Assembly (NCBI RefSeq): GCF_910578445.1
Contig: NZ_CAJTQC010000021.1
Location: 1-55,691 of the forward strand
Length of the DNA stretch: 55,691 nt
Direction: 5' to 3'
Source of the DNA: an uncultured Duncaniella sp.
GTDB taxonomy: Bacteria; Bacteroidota; Bacteroidia; Bacteroidales; Muribaculaceae
Below, in pieces: positions 1 to 8,185 of this stretch. Position 1 is the first letter of the stretch; the number at the start of each line of letters is the position of its first letter. Below the pieces are notes generated by a model, which was given only the letters and a program-made list of their open reading frames with translations, was not told where the DNA came from and did no database searches. The position numbers and the translations under genes were made by a program.

Positions 1-30
1 AGGCTGATGCCTCTGCACGTTGAGTAGCAC

Positions 31-204
31 TCAAAAATTATTTAGGACAATATTGTATATAAGCGGATTATCATTGCTCCCGACCTCAACTAATTGCCAT
101 TGGCCTTTGATTAGTTTGGTATCAGGATAGTCTGGAGCATCATCATCGCAAGCATTGAACATAACTGCAAGGAGAGTAAGTAAAAACAAGAGTAGTTTGT
201 TCAT
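31..204 (-). CDS. Small lipoprotein, probably truncated
   Basis: An ATG at 204 opens a 57-residue reading frame. It begins with a hydrophobic signal segment followed by an Ala-Cys lipobox-like junction (Cys at about residue 19) and an acidic DDDAPD stretch, as in Bacteroidetes surface lipoproteins. The segment IKGQWQLVEV resembles the first strand of lipocalin-like lipoproteins, which are usually over 100 residues, so this copy looks cut short by the TGA at 31-33. Deleting one T from the T5 run just before the stop would open the frame to the window edge. It follows the receptor gene by 15 bases and is probably the last gene of the sigma/anti-sigma operon. The lipoprotein nature is fairly clear; the lipocalin-like assignment is a guess. 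Confidence 0.5.
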   Translation of the reverse strand: MNKLLLFLLTLLAVMFNACDDDAPDYPDTKLIKGQWQLVEVGSNDNPLIYNIVLNNF

Positions 205-219
205 ATAATGTGTTTTAAA

Positions 220-2766
220 TTATTTCATAATTGCGGAACTTGCACCGGATTGTTTGCCGACTTCGTTGCCGCGCTTAACTTTCTTTCCGTATCCGAAGGT
301 GTATGTTACCGAAAGGTTCAATCTGGCATGGGAATTTGTTCCATAGGTTGTTCGATGTTCGGTGTATAGTGGAGACTGAATATAGCGGTCTGAGGTGTCC
401 CAATTGGAATTGAATATATTGTATGCCTTCAGGCTTATGTTCAAGTCAGATTTTGACCATCCGGCAGACAAAGCATAAAAATCTCGTGACCTATATGTTG
501 TGGGAGAACCGGTGAACATCATTTTTTGAGGCGACTGGTAGTATGCCTGAAAATACCATTGTTTGAGATAGTATGTAGCTTGCGCCATTATCTGAAAAGA
601 GTTGTAGCTTTTATCAAACACACCAGTAGAATGGTAGAATTTCTGATTTGGACTGATGTATAATTGCAATGACTTATTGAAAAGGTTCAGTGTCGCAGCA
701 ATACCGATTTTACTTTGTACGTAGTTTCCGTCATTGATGTAAGTACGCAACAAGGCACGACCATTGTCGAATGGTTCGTATGTTGTAATGAATCGGTCAA
801 AAAGCTCAAAGTATCGTCCGTATGCACTCATGTTGAACACATTTGACGGCAACCATGTGTATGTTGCATTGAAGGTAATATGACGGGAATTGTCAAGTGA
901 CGGATTGCCGGTAATATACATGACTTCGTTATCGCGTAACAGGTCTGAAGCCTTTTGGTCAATTCCGGGTGTATTGTTGGCAAACTGGAAATAAGCCGAG
1001 AATGCGTTTTTATTATTGGGCGTATAGCGGATGTTGAAATGAACATAGGGATATACGTCATCATTTTTAATTGTGTTGATACTTGTTCGTTCCCATAACA
1101 CTCCGGCATCCGCATACAGATTGAACTTCTGTATTTGTGCCTGATAACAGAACTGTCCTGAAACAAATGGATTGCTGAAATGGTCAGAATAGAAAGCATT
1201 GCCCGTGTATTGCAGCCGGTTGATTGTATTGCCGGTATTAATTCCCAGCATAAGCGTATGCTTCCGGGCAAATCGCTTGTTAATGTAGGCATTTACTCGA
1301 TAATAATAGGCATTTTCGCGGGCATCGCGGATAATTGGCTCCGCTGAGGAAGTGGTATATGTAAGCGAATTGTTATTATGCGAATATGAGAATTGAGGAT
1401 TGAAATTGACCGAATAATCCTTAGGCAAGACAAAGAAGTAATTTCCTTGATAGCTCAAAGAATTGCTGCGAGACGGATTGCTGCGGTTGTAAGAATAGTC
1501 TTGTCCCACAGCTGGAGAATATGTAAGCGAGCCGTTCTGTTCCTGAATAGGGTTTGCCGAATGACTGTATCCTAAAGTGTTGCTAATCTGAACTTTTTCT
1601 GTGTTGTAAGAAGCACGGAATGTCACCGGATATTGATTTTGTTTCGAATGTGCGTAATCGGTGGTTTCGTTGCGGCTCAAAGTAAAATCTTTTCCGTCGG
1701 AATCCTTCAGCGTGTAATTACCGTTAACGTCATATCCGCTGTGATGGCTGTTAAGATTATTGGCTGCCACATAGATGTCATAGGTCATTTTCTTATAAGA
1801 AAACTTAGAAAAGATGTTGACATCAGATGACAGACCTACAAGAAAATCTTCATCTGCCGTAATTTTTGTATAGCCGCCATACTCGTATTCCTGAATAATG
1901 AAATTGATGGCTTTCTGCGCTCCTCTGAACCTTGGGTCAGAGGGAAATTCGAGATATTCAACCCTGCGGACATCTGCCGTGCGCAAGCCTTCAATATCCT
2001 CCTTTGAAGCCGGCATATAATTGAAAAACAAGGAAATGCCATCTCCGGTATTGTCAGTGACGGAATTATCTATCGGATTTATCTTTATTTGCGGAATAGC
2101 CATGAGACGCAGAAGATCAATAGCGTTTTGAGCGGCATTTTTCTGACGCTGTGAAGGCAGATATACAGTGCGGTCGGAATATACAGAGGCCAACTGTCCT
2201 TCGACCTTGACCTGCTGTAAGGCCACGGCATCAATAGGAATAATTATGTCTCCTACGTTGAAGTCTGTCAGATGACGGTAGGTGGTCTTGTAGCCTACGC
2301 AACTTAGTTTTGCGATAACATTACGGCTGTCGCAAGGGATGGTAAAGCGACCGCCATTGTCTGCCACGCCGTATGTGATGACTGTGGAGTCTTTGGGAGC
2401 AAGAATCAATATCGTAGATCCCGGAACAGGTTGGTGTTCCTCATCGAGGACTCGGCCGCGGTAGCTGAACTTTCCGTGTTGCAACGCTTCCACATAGTAC
2501 CTGCCGCCAGAACTGATAACCGACACCGGATTCAGTCCGATCAGCTGTCTGAGCATATCGTAGGCATCATTTGTATGTATGGTTGCCGTAACCGGATATT
2601 TGTCGAGTTCGTTGTAAATGAAGTTGATGTGAATGTCGGGATGCTGTCCGGCAATCTGCACGAGCGCATCGGCGAGAGGTGTTTGATTGAAGCGGTAGCT
2701 GAACTTCTGCGCGAAGGCGGTAGCGACACAAAGCATCACCGCAAAGAGAATAATAAGGCGTTTCAT
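220..2766 (-). CDS. STN-domain outer-membrane beta-barrel receptor
   Basis: This 848-residue protein has a signal peptide, an STN signalling domain (about residues 20-92), a carboxypeptidase-regulatory-like beta-sandwich domain (about 100-190), a plug-like region and a long C-terminal barrel rich in Tyr, Asn and aromatic turns. The architecture matches TonB-receptor-related 'outer membrane beta-barrel protein' families of Bacteroidetes. It sits in the outer membrane and would bind an unknown ligand, passing the signal through the STN domain to the anti-sigma factor. The start codon overlaps the anti-sigma stop (ATGA), so translation is probably coupled. I see no substrate-specific motif and no SusD partner nearby, so glycan import is not supported. 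Family is confident; ligand is unknown. Confidence 0.85.
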   Translation of the reverse strand: MKRLIILFAVMLCVATAFAQKFSYRFNQTPLADALVQIAGQHPDIHINFIYNELDKYPVTATIHTNDAYDMLRQLIGLNPVSVISSGGRYYVEALQHGKFSYRGRVLDEEHQPVPGSTILILAPKDSTVITYGVADNGGRFTIPCDSRNVIAKLSCVGYKTTYRHLTDFNVGDIIIPIDAVALQQVKVEGQLASVYSDRTVYLPSQRQKNAAQNAIDLLRLMAIPQIKINPIDNSVTDNTGDGISLFFNYMPASKEDIEGLRTADVRRVEYLEFPSDPRFRGAQKAINFIIQEYEYGGYTKITADEDFLVGLSSDVNIFSKFSYKKMTYDIYVAANNLNSHHSGYDVNGNYTLKDSDGKDFTLSRNETTDYAHSKQNQYPVTFRASYNTEKVQISNTLGYSHSANPIQEQNGSLTYSPAVGQDYSYNRSNPSRSNSLSYQGNYFFVLPKDYSVNFNPQFSYSHNNNSLTYTTSSAEPIIRDARENAYYYRVNAYINKRFARKHTLMLGINTGNTINRLQYTGNAFYSDHFSNPFVSGQFCYQAQIQKFNLYADAGVLWERTSINTIKNDDVYPYVHFNIRYTPNNKNAFSAYFQFANNTPGIDQKASDLLRDNEVMYITGNPSLDNSRHITFNATYTWLPSNVFNMSAYGRYFELFDRFITTYEPFDNGRALLRTYINDGNYVQSKIGIAATLNLFNKSLQLYISPNQKFYHSTGVFDKSYNSFQIMAQATYYLKQWYFQAYYQSPQKMMFTGSPTTYRSRDFYALSAGWSKSDLNISLKAYNIFNSNWDTSDRYIQSPLYTEHRTTYGTNSHARLNLSVTYTFGYGKKVKRGNEVGKQSGASSAIMK

Positions 2767-3422
2767 TTTACGGTCAATACTTTGTCGGTTAGTGTAATGT
2801 TGATTTGTTCGAAGTTATTTAGCTGTTCTACGACCTCATTGAGTGGTAGAGACTGTTCCCATTCAAAATATAGTTGTAGAGACTTGGCGGCATCTTGATT
2901 GAACTTGACCGTCGCACCGTAATATCCGGCTATGTCTGCAAGGATTCTTTCAAGGTTTTCTCCTTTGAATACAATGATTTCGGGCAAAGGAGTTGCTTCA
3001 GCCGGAATGGTATCAGTCGGAGCAACATTAGAGTCGGCTATGGCAGTTTGTTTCTGCGGTTCGGTTTGCTCTGTCTGCGCCATTTCTTTATTGGCATTGA
3101 AATAATGGGTCACACCGATAGTGGCGGCCACCACAGCGATGGAGCCGACAAGTGCGATTACAACCGCTGCCGCGTTGCGCGATGCAATAAAAGATAGCCA
3201 ACGGAGGATAATGGGTCTGCGCTTGAGTTGCCTTGCTTCAAAGCGCCGCCATTCCTCGTCAAGATTTATCTTGGGTACAGGTGCGGAAACATCAGCCGTT
3301 TTGTGCTGCATATCGTATACTTCGCGTGCCTCAGGATCGGTAAGCAACTGCTCAACCTCGGCATCGCTATAATTTTCGGGGTGCTCCAAAGCATCGAGGA
3401 GCCGGTCGATATTGTCTTTCAT
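2763..3422 (-). CDS. Anti-sigma factor with C-terminal STN-like (DUF4974-type) domain
   Basis: The 219-residue protein has an N-terminal cytoplasmic part of about 75 residues, one transmembrane helix at about 83-108, a Thr/Gln/Pro linker and a C-terminal domain (about 150-219). The last domain resembles the DUF4974/STN-like ends of Bacteroidetes FecR proteins. The central FecR domain usual in this family seems absent, making the protein shorter than the typical 300-plus residues. It would hold the sigma factor at the inner membrane until the receptor signals. It overlaps both neighbours by ATGA junctions (sigma stop/its start at 3419-3422; its stop/receptor start at 2763-2766). Assigned from domain layout and gene order; confident on role, less on the exact family. 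Confidence 0.8.
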   Translation of the reverse strand: MKDNIDRLLDALEHPENYSDAEVEQLLTDPEAREVYDMQHKTADVSAPVPKINLDEEWRRFEARQLKRRPIILRWLSFIASRNAAAVVIALVGSIAVVAATIGVTHYFNANKEMAQTEQTEPQKQTAIADSNVAPTDTIPAEATPLPEIIVFKGENLERILADIAGYYGATVKFNQDAAKSLQLYFEWEQSLPLNEVVEQLNNFEQINITLTDKVLTVK

Positions 3423-3900
3423 TTGCGGTTGAAATTTTTACGTAAGACATCCATTGCATGACGCAAATGCTTATAGACAGCCACCTCGCTGATGCCTAAT
3501 TGTCCGGCGATTTCATCGTAAGACATACGCTCGTTGAAGCGCATTTTCACCACTCGCCTGTCTTGTATGGTCAAGGATTGATCTATAAGCTCGTTCAACC
3601 GCGCCACATCCTCCGGGTCGGGCCATTTGTCATCTTCAATCTCGTCAAGATCGAGAGCGTAGAGATTGTTGAAACGCTCGCGCAGCGAAAGGCTACGGAG
3701 ATGCTTCATACACGCAAAGCGTACACCGGTAAGCAGATAGGCGGGAGTGACGATTGACAGATTTCCGACAGCACCGACTCGAAGACATCGTGCACAATGT
3801 CTCTTGCTGTATCCGTGTCATGCAGCAGGCGTATTGCCAGCGTCAGCATGGCAGTATAGTTGCTTCGGAAAAGCTTTTCTATGTCGCTATTTGTCGTCAT
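3419..3900 (-). pseudogene. ECF-type RNA polymerase sigma factor, frame broken by one base
   Basis: Two overlapping frames together give one sigma-70 family protein of about 160 residues. The upstream frame (ATG at 3900) holds region 2, with LFRSNYTAMLTLAIRLLHD and DIVHDVFESVL. The downstream frame holds the rest of the linker (TPAYLLTGVRFACMKHL) and region 4, with DEIAGQLGISEVAVYKHL as the helix-turn-helix. The frames meet between about 3752 and 3768; adding one base there, for example in the AAA at 3762-3764 (minus strand), restores a full protein. Without it the upstream product ends at 3706 and lacks region 4. This is either a real inactivating deletion or a sequencing error. It heads the operon of anti-sigma factor and receptor, as in Bacteroidetes cell-surface signalling systems. 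Confidence 0.8.
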
Positions 3901-4149
3901 ACACTTATTAAAACCACAACCTCTCAAAAACCTAACCCTAAAAGTGAAAAAATATTCGGGGAAATTTTGAGTCAGACTGTAAAGTTACTGAAATTCCTGA
4001 CAATAGGGGGATTATCCCGTAATAATATTATTGGACACCAATAAAAGATTTAGGTTTATCCGGGAATATATATAGCCCCAATCAAACCAAAATTATGGCT
4101 TAGAAAAGTATAAACAAGCGCATTCAATCGTTTAGTCACCGATTTTTAG

Positions 4150-4157
4150 TAACTTTG
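4150..4157 (+). promoter_or_regulatory. Putative -7 box of the LuxR-type regulator
   Basis: TAACTTTG fits the Bacteroidetes -7 consensus TAnnTTTG and lies 20 bases before the ATG at 4178. No clear TTG is seen 19-20 bases upstream, so the promoter is supported by the -7 box only. Confidence 0.4.
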
Positions 4158-4177
4158 TACTTGGAAGACAGTTTCAG

Positions 4178-4933
4178 ATGAAAACGACAGACGACTTTTT
4201 CATACCTGATAATGTAATCAAGCTCCCGGAGGAGCTTGATTACAGCCGGGTGGATGAATATATCCGCTCGGCTGAGGCGTTTTCTCGCTCCACATATCAG
4301 AGTGTCTATATCATCGACTATTTCAAGCAGAATTTTCTGTACGTGTCGCCAAATCCTATGTTTTTGTGCGGTTTGACACCGGAACAGGTGATGAAACTGG
4401 GCTATCGCTTCTATCTGGAATATGTACCGGAGGATGAACAGCAGTTTTTGATTGATCTGAACGAGGCTGGATTTTCATTTCACAATACAATTCCGGTCGA
4501 AGAGCGCAAGGACTGGTATATCTCATACGACTTTCACATACTGAACGGGGGCAAGAAGATTCTTGTTAATCATAAACTCACCCCTCTTGTATTGACTTCC
4601 GACGGCCGTATGTGGCTTGCGCTATGCGTTGTGTCGGCATCTACCCACACTTCACCCGGTCACATTGAGATACACCGTGTCGGTACGCCGGATTATTTTG
4701 AATACAACCGCAACACACGCCGATGGAACAAGCGACAGATGCCGACACTGACCGATGGGGAAAAGGCGGTGCTCACTTTGTCGATTCAGGGTTATACAAT
4801 GTCGGAGATTGCCGACCGAATATGTCTGTCGCCCGACACCATCAAGAAATACCGCCAGCGCATATTTGAGAAACTTGATGTGCGCAATATCTCCGAAGCC
4901 ATCGTTGCGGCTACAAATAACAAACTACTCTAA
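4178..4933 (+). CDS. PAS-like / LuxR-type transcriptional regulator
   Basis: The 251-residue protein has a PAS-like sensory region at about 40-160 (YIIDYFKQNFLYVSPNP, then YRFYLEYVPEDE) and a C-terminal LuxR/GerE helix-turn-helix at about 188-251, with LTDGEKAVLTLSIQGYTMSE and LSPDTIKKYRQRIFEKL. It has no signal peptide or membrane segment, so it should be a soluble DNA-binding regulator. This layout is common in Bacteroides-group orphan regulators. It faces the ThiF-like gene and their 3' ends overlap by 9 bases. Targets and ligand cannot be read from the sequence. Confidence 0.8.
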   Translation: MKTTDDFFIPDNVIKLPEELDYSRVDEYIRSAEAFSRSTYQSVYIIDYFKQNFLYVSPNPMFLCGLTPEQVMKLGYRFYLEYVPEDEQQFLIDLNEAGFSFHNTIPVEERKDWYISYDFHILNGGKKILVNHKLTPLVLTSDGRMWLALCVVSASTHTSPGHIEIHRVGTPDYFEYNRNTRRWNKRQMPTLTDGEKAVLTLSIQGYTMSEIADRICLSPDTIKKYRQRIFEKLDVRNISEAIVAATNNKLL

Positions 4934-5464
4934 ATTCTTGCAGAGATAGAAGCGGGGGAAGTGTTTGACTTCACGTCCGACTGCGATGTTGGCTGCTATC
5001 CGTGCGCAGATATGCGCTGCGGTTTTAAGTGCCACACTGTTCGTTACGCCGTTTCTGATATCGGATAATGAATCGCGCAACCACTCGCAACCATCTATAT
5101 TCCAGAAAGCACAGTACCCTGCCATATATGTTGCCGCCCATTGCCGGAGGTCAGGTTTGCATAGCATATCCCTTTCATCATCGGGCATAACAACGATAGC
5201 TCCTGCTCCATTAACAAAATCGAATGGCAGTATTAAAGGAATGTCTGTTGCCTTTGACATACAAGAACTACTTTCGTTGACATTCTCTGCAATAACATCG
5301 AAATTGCTTATCGCAGGCTGCTTATCAGAGGAAGATATTATTTGAATGGACTCAAAGCCCAACTGTTGAAGTTCGGTTTTGATGCTGTCAATAAACTCAG
5401 CCGCTCCAACGACTGCAATTCGGCAGTCTACAATCCGGTCTTTTTCCTTGTTTGTCATATTCAT
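4925..5464 (-). CDS. Orphan ThiF-like Rossmann-fold protein, function unknown
   Basis: The 179-residue product begins with a Rossmann-like strand-helix-strand unit (CRIAVVGAAEFIDSIKTELQ, then FESIQII), followed by FDVIAE and DIPLILPFDFVNGAGAIVVM, an order seen in ThiF/HesA/MoeB adenylyltransferases. It lacks the glycine-rich GxGxxG signature, the nucleotide-binding Asp/Arg residues and the CxxC zinc ligands of active E1-like enzymes, and is shorter than the usual 240-plus residues. It is therefore at best a degenerate, possibly non-catalytic relative. No ubiquitin-like, E2 or JAB partner is next to it. Its upstream region has a strong -7 box and a 19-bp inverted repeat, which suggests dedicated regulation. 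The family assignment is tentative. Confidence 0.5.
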   Translation of the reverse strand: MNMTNKEKDRIVDCRIAVVGAAEFIDSIKTELQQLGFESIQIISSSDKQPAISNFDVIAENVNESSSCMSKATDIPLILPFDFVNGAGAIVVMPDDERDMLCKPDLRQWAATYMAGYCAFWNIDGCEWLRDSLSDIRNGVTNSVALKTAAHICARIAANIAVGREVKHFPRFYLCKNLE

Positions 5465-5480
5465 TATTGATTTTGCACTG

Positions 5481-5488
5481 CAAAAGTA
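5481..5488 (-). promoter_or_regulatory. Putative -7 box of the ThiF-like gene
   Basis: On the minus strand TACTTTTG matches TAnnTTTG and lies 16 bases before the ATG at 5464. A second TACTTTTG lies at 5567-5574, overlapping the outer edge of the inverted repeat. Neither has a well-placed TTG -33 element. Confidence 0.4.
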
Positions 5489-5506
5489 GGGTTATCACCA
5501 TTGCTG

Positions 5507-5568
5507 TGCCATACCCAAAAGTGTATGTTTTCACTACCAAACTTATTTGTACACTTTTGGATATGGCA
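5507..5568. repeat. 19-bp inverted repeat, likely operator
   Basis: Arms at 5507-5525 and 5550-5568 match at 18 of 19 positions as reverse complements, with a 24-base spacer. Each arm contains CCAAAAGTGTA. The repeat sits directly upstream of the inner -7 box and overlaps the outer one, so it is a plausible binding site for a dimeric regulator. It lies in the 315-base gap 5465-5779, which otherwise holds only a hairpin at 5725-5750. Confidence 0.5.
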
Positions 5569-5724
5569 AAAGTAATTTCCGATAACTTGTTCTCCTGACT
5601 CTGAATATAAATGCGAGTGATGTTGGGGCTCAATCAGGGGAGGTCATTTTCTTTTGCCAAGCATAGTTTCTCCTATATTGGGTTGGGTATTGTGTTAAAG
5701 AAGATACTCGGCAATCGTGCCCTG

Positions 5725-5750
5725 ATATCGGCTTGTAACCATGCCGATAT
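5725..5750 (-). terminator. Hairpin after the WG-repeat gene
   Basis: ATATCGGC at 5725-5732 pairs with GCCGATAT at 5743-5750 across a 10-base loop, 30 bases beyond the stop of the minus-strand operon. There is no T-run, so termination is only suggested. Confidence 0.35.
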
Positions 5751-5779
5751 ACGGTATTGTTAAATCCAAAAAGAATTAG

Positions 5780-7489
5780 CTATAACTTCAATAAATCATC
5801 AAGTCGCTCGTCCACTGAGGATGCTTCCGTAGTTCGACTGTCATTGTCGATATTTGGGATAAACTCATTATTTTTCAATGACTGATTATCTTCATTTGTC
5901 ATTTTGGGTTCTGATATTAATGTATCCGCAGGCTTATCCAACTTATCAGCATCTAATTTATCGGTATTGACATCCATTTTCTCTTTATCAGATGCCGACT
6001 TCTTTTTATGTCGTCTTGATGCGATGATTATCATGGCTATTATGACCATAATCGGAATGATTATGAATAATGGCAAATAATTTTTACCGATATAAGAATA
6101 ATCAAAATCTCGCCAATCATGTTTAGATTTTCTAGTTTCTTTTTTACGGTTATTTACTTCGTAATTAATGTTTTGCCATATGATATTGCCTTTACGATCT
6201 ATATAGGAGATGATTGAATAACCATATTTATTTTTTCGTCCACCATAAACGCGGCACAAATTTTTTCCGGCAATTGCACAAGAATCATACTTACAAGGGA
6301 TAACTAAATTGAATCCTTTATTAATATAGCCAAACTTACCATTCAGCTTAATGCCTGCCAAGCCATTTGAAAATGGTAAAGCATTTTCAAATATTGGATT
6401 TTCATTATTACCTCTTGGTATAAGTTGTTTATCGACGAAAATCCATGCTTTCCCGAGACTAACTGCGGCATAACCTTCCGAGAAACGTGTTGCATCTGCA
6501 AATTCAATACCTTCTGGGAATAGTTCACCTAAAAAGTGTTTACTGGTAAGAATTTTTTTAGTTTGCTCTTCTGTAAGGTTCTTAACATCCAATGTCTCTA
6601 TGAATTCACCATCTTTAGAAATGAACCGAAAACCAAGTCCCAAAAGTTCTCCTAGTCGAATGGGAATAGCTACCGCAATACCGTCTTTTGAGAAATTCGA
6701 ATATCGGTACATCATATTCAGATTCTCATTAATAATCTTTCCATTTTCATCTACCAAGAATATTGTGGTACTAGGAGTATCACTTGCTTCTCCTTCTTGT
6801 TTGTTGATTGTCGTGATGGATGCTATAGCCCTTTTATTAACAGGTGTTTCTATTCGGTTAAAAACAAAATCGCAGACTTTATTCCCGTCCGGATTAATGA
6901 GTCCCCATTTACCACTACCATTCATTCCTTCTTTGTAATCAAGTTGTACAGCTGCACGACCCTCATTAAATCTGCTGGCTGAACGATACTTTACAGGTAT
7001 GATAGTGTCACCATGTAGACCAATATAACCATATAGAAGTGTTGTTGTGTCCTGAGCAATGGCAAGTCCTCCATAAAAAGAAGCTTCTTGACAAAATCTT
7101 GAGTAAGCCCGGATTGAGTCCATATAGCCCTCAATCTTTATTTTAACATAAGACGGTTCTGGAAATAAAAACTTGTCTTCAGCTGTTATGTAGCCGTATT
7201 TTATATTTAGGACTGGAATATTTCGAATTCCAAGGAAAGAAGAATCTCTGACCGAGGCATGAATCGTATCTATTATAGCGAGTGCTACTCCGTCTTTTTG
7301 TAACGGCTCAATAGACAGGAAACGAGGTGCGACAATTTCGTTACCGGTGGAGTCAATCAGTCCAAACATCCCATCTTTTTCGATTACGTAACTATCAACA
7401 TACACAGGCTCTCGTTCACAGGCCATTAATGTAAAAAATGTAAGGATAAGAAGTGTACCATTAATGATATTCTTGCAAATGTTCTTCAT
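5780..7489 (-). CDS. WG-repeat lipoprotein with C-terminal membrane segment
   Basis: The 569-residue protein starts with a lipoprotein signal ending LMAC (Cys about 24). At least five WG-type repeats follow, for example DGMFGLIDSTGNEIVAPRF, GKWGLINPDGNK and GKFGYINKGFNLVIPCKYDS, which form small beta-hairpin modules in many bacterial surface and sensor proteins. A membrane helix (LFIIIPIMVIIAMIIIAS) near residues 470-490 is followed by a basic RRHKKK stop-transfer and a polar acidic tail of about 75 residues. A lipidated N-terminus combined with an internal helix and probable cytoplasmic tail is unusual. It is the last gene of a tight operon, 6 bases after the PsbP-like gene. Function is unknown; ligand or peptidoglycan sensing is conceivable. 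Confidence 0.75.
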   Translation of the reverse strand: MKNICKNIINGTLLILTFFTLMACEREPVYVDSYVIEKDGMFGLIDSTGNEIVAPRFLSIEPLQKDGVALAIIDTIHASVRDSSFLGIRNIPVLNIKYGYITAEDKFLFPEPSYVKIKIEGYMDSIRAYSRFCQEASFYGGLAIAQDTTTLLYGYIGLHGDTIIPVKYRSASRFNEGRAAVQLDYKEGMNGSGKWGLINPDGNKVCDFVFNRIETPVNKRAIASITTINKQEGEASDTPSTTIFLVDENGKIINENLNMMYRYSNFSKDGIAVAIPIRLGELLGLGFRFISKDGEFIETLDVKNLTEEQTKKILTSKHFLGELFPEGIEFADATRFSEGYAAVSLGKAWIFVDKQLIPRGNNENPIFENALPFSNGLAGIKLNGKFGYINKGFNLVIPCKYDSCAIAGKNLCRVYGGRKNKYGYSIISYIDRKGNIIWQNINYEVNNRKKETRKSKHDWRDFDYSYIGKNYLPLFIIIPIMVIIAMIIIASRRHKKKSASDKEKMDVNTDKLDADKLDKPADTLISEPKMTNEDNQSLKNNEFIPNIDNDSRTTEASSVDERLDDLLKL

Positions 7490-7495
7490 GTTTAT

Positions 7496-8185
7496 TTAGA
7501 ATATTTTTATGGAGTCAATGATTTGCTGTGATAATGATTTTTGAGTTCCGAGATTGTTGTGATCAAGAGTCATCGTTATAACAAAGGTCGAGTTATCTTT
7601 CTTTTTAACGATGTATTGATATATATGGAGTTTATAACCTTCTACGGTCGCAATATATTCTGCTATACTTCCGTTCTTTCCGTTTACTTGACAATCACGT
7701 ATGCCAATAAGATTTGTTGTAAATCCTAGTTTACTCGCTTGATTGTATGATACTCTTGCTAAAGAAGCAGTAGTTTCGGTGCGCTTATCTTTAGAAACGA
7801 TTATATTAACATTCGGTCTAAAGTCATATTCATTTGTTACTTTTTGCATTATTTGTACCGCAATTGTGGTGTTAACAGTTGCTTGTGCATTCTCCTGAAC
7901 GACTTCCCAATTCGATGGGTATCTTATGCTAAACTTACTATTAGAATAAATTTCTGAGAGAAATTTATTCTCAGGAGTTCCTTCAAATTCTGTTGTGTCA
8001 ACTATGTTATCATCGTCATAGGCCTCTGGTGGCATGACTGAATCGCAATTTTCTACGACTGCGTTTGATTCATATTCAATGGGGGAGTTCTCAGACTCAT
8101 AACCAAGTCTTTTATCATTTGAAGAACAGCCACTGAAATTTAATATTGCGATTAATGCAAGAATAAATAAGAAAAGCTTCATCAT
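7496..8185 (-). CDS. Lipoprotein with PsbP/DcrB-like domain
   Basis: A short signal peptide ends in a lipobox with Cys at about residue 20, followed by an acidic linker. The C-terminal half (FSIRYPSNWEVVQENAQATV through IVKKKDNSTFVITMTL) has the order of PsbP/DcrB-like domains, in which a 'f.i.yP..W' motif opens an alpha/beta fold. The ATG at 8185 is preferred over the upstream GTG; it shares its A with the TGA of the preceding gene, indicating translational coupling. The protein is 229 residues. Role unknown; by family it is an envelope-associated accessory protein of the same complex as its operon partners. Confidence 0.7.
   Translation of the reverse strand: MMKLFLFILALIAILNFSGCSSNDKRLGYESENSPIEYESNAVVENCDSVMPPEAYDDDNIVDTTEFEGTPENKFLSEIYSNSKFSIRYPSNWEVVQENAQATVNTTIAVQIMQKVTNEYDFRPNVNIIVSKDKRTETTASLARVSYNQASKLGFTTNLIGIRDCQVNGKNGSIAEYIATVEGYKLHIYQYIVKKKDNSTFVITMTLDHNNLGTQKSLSQQIIDSIKIF

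Noticed and set aside
4925..5464. Bacterial ubiquitin-like or CBASS-type defence operon
   Set aside because: Only a degenerate E1-like protein is present; there is no cyclase, effector, E2, JAB or ubiquitin-like gene next to it.
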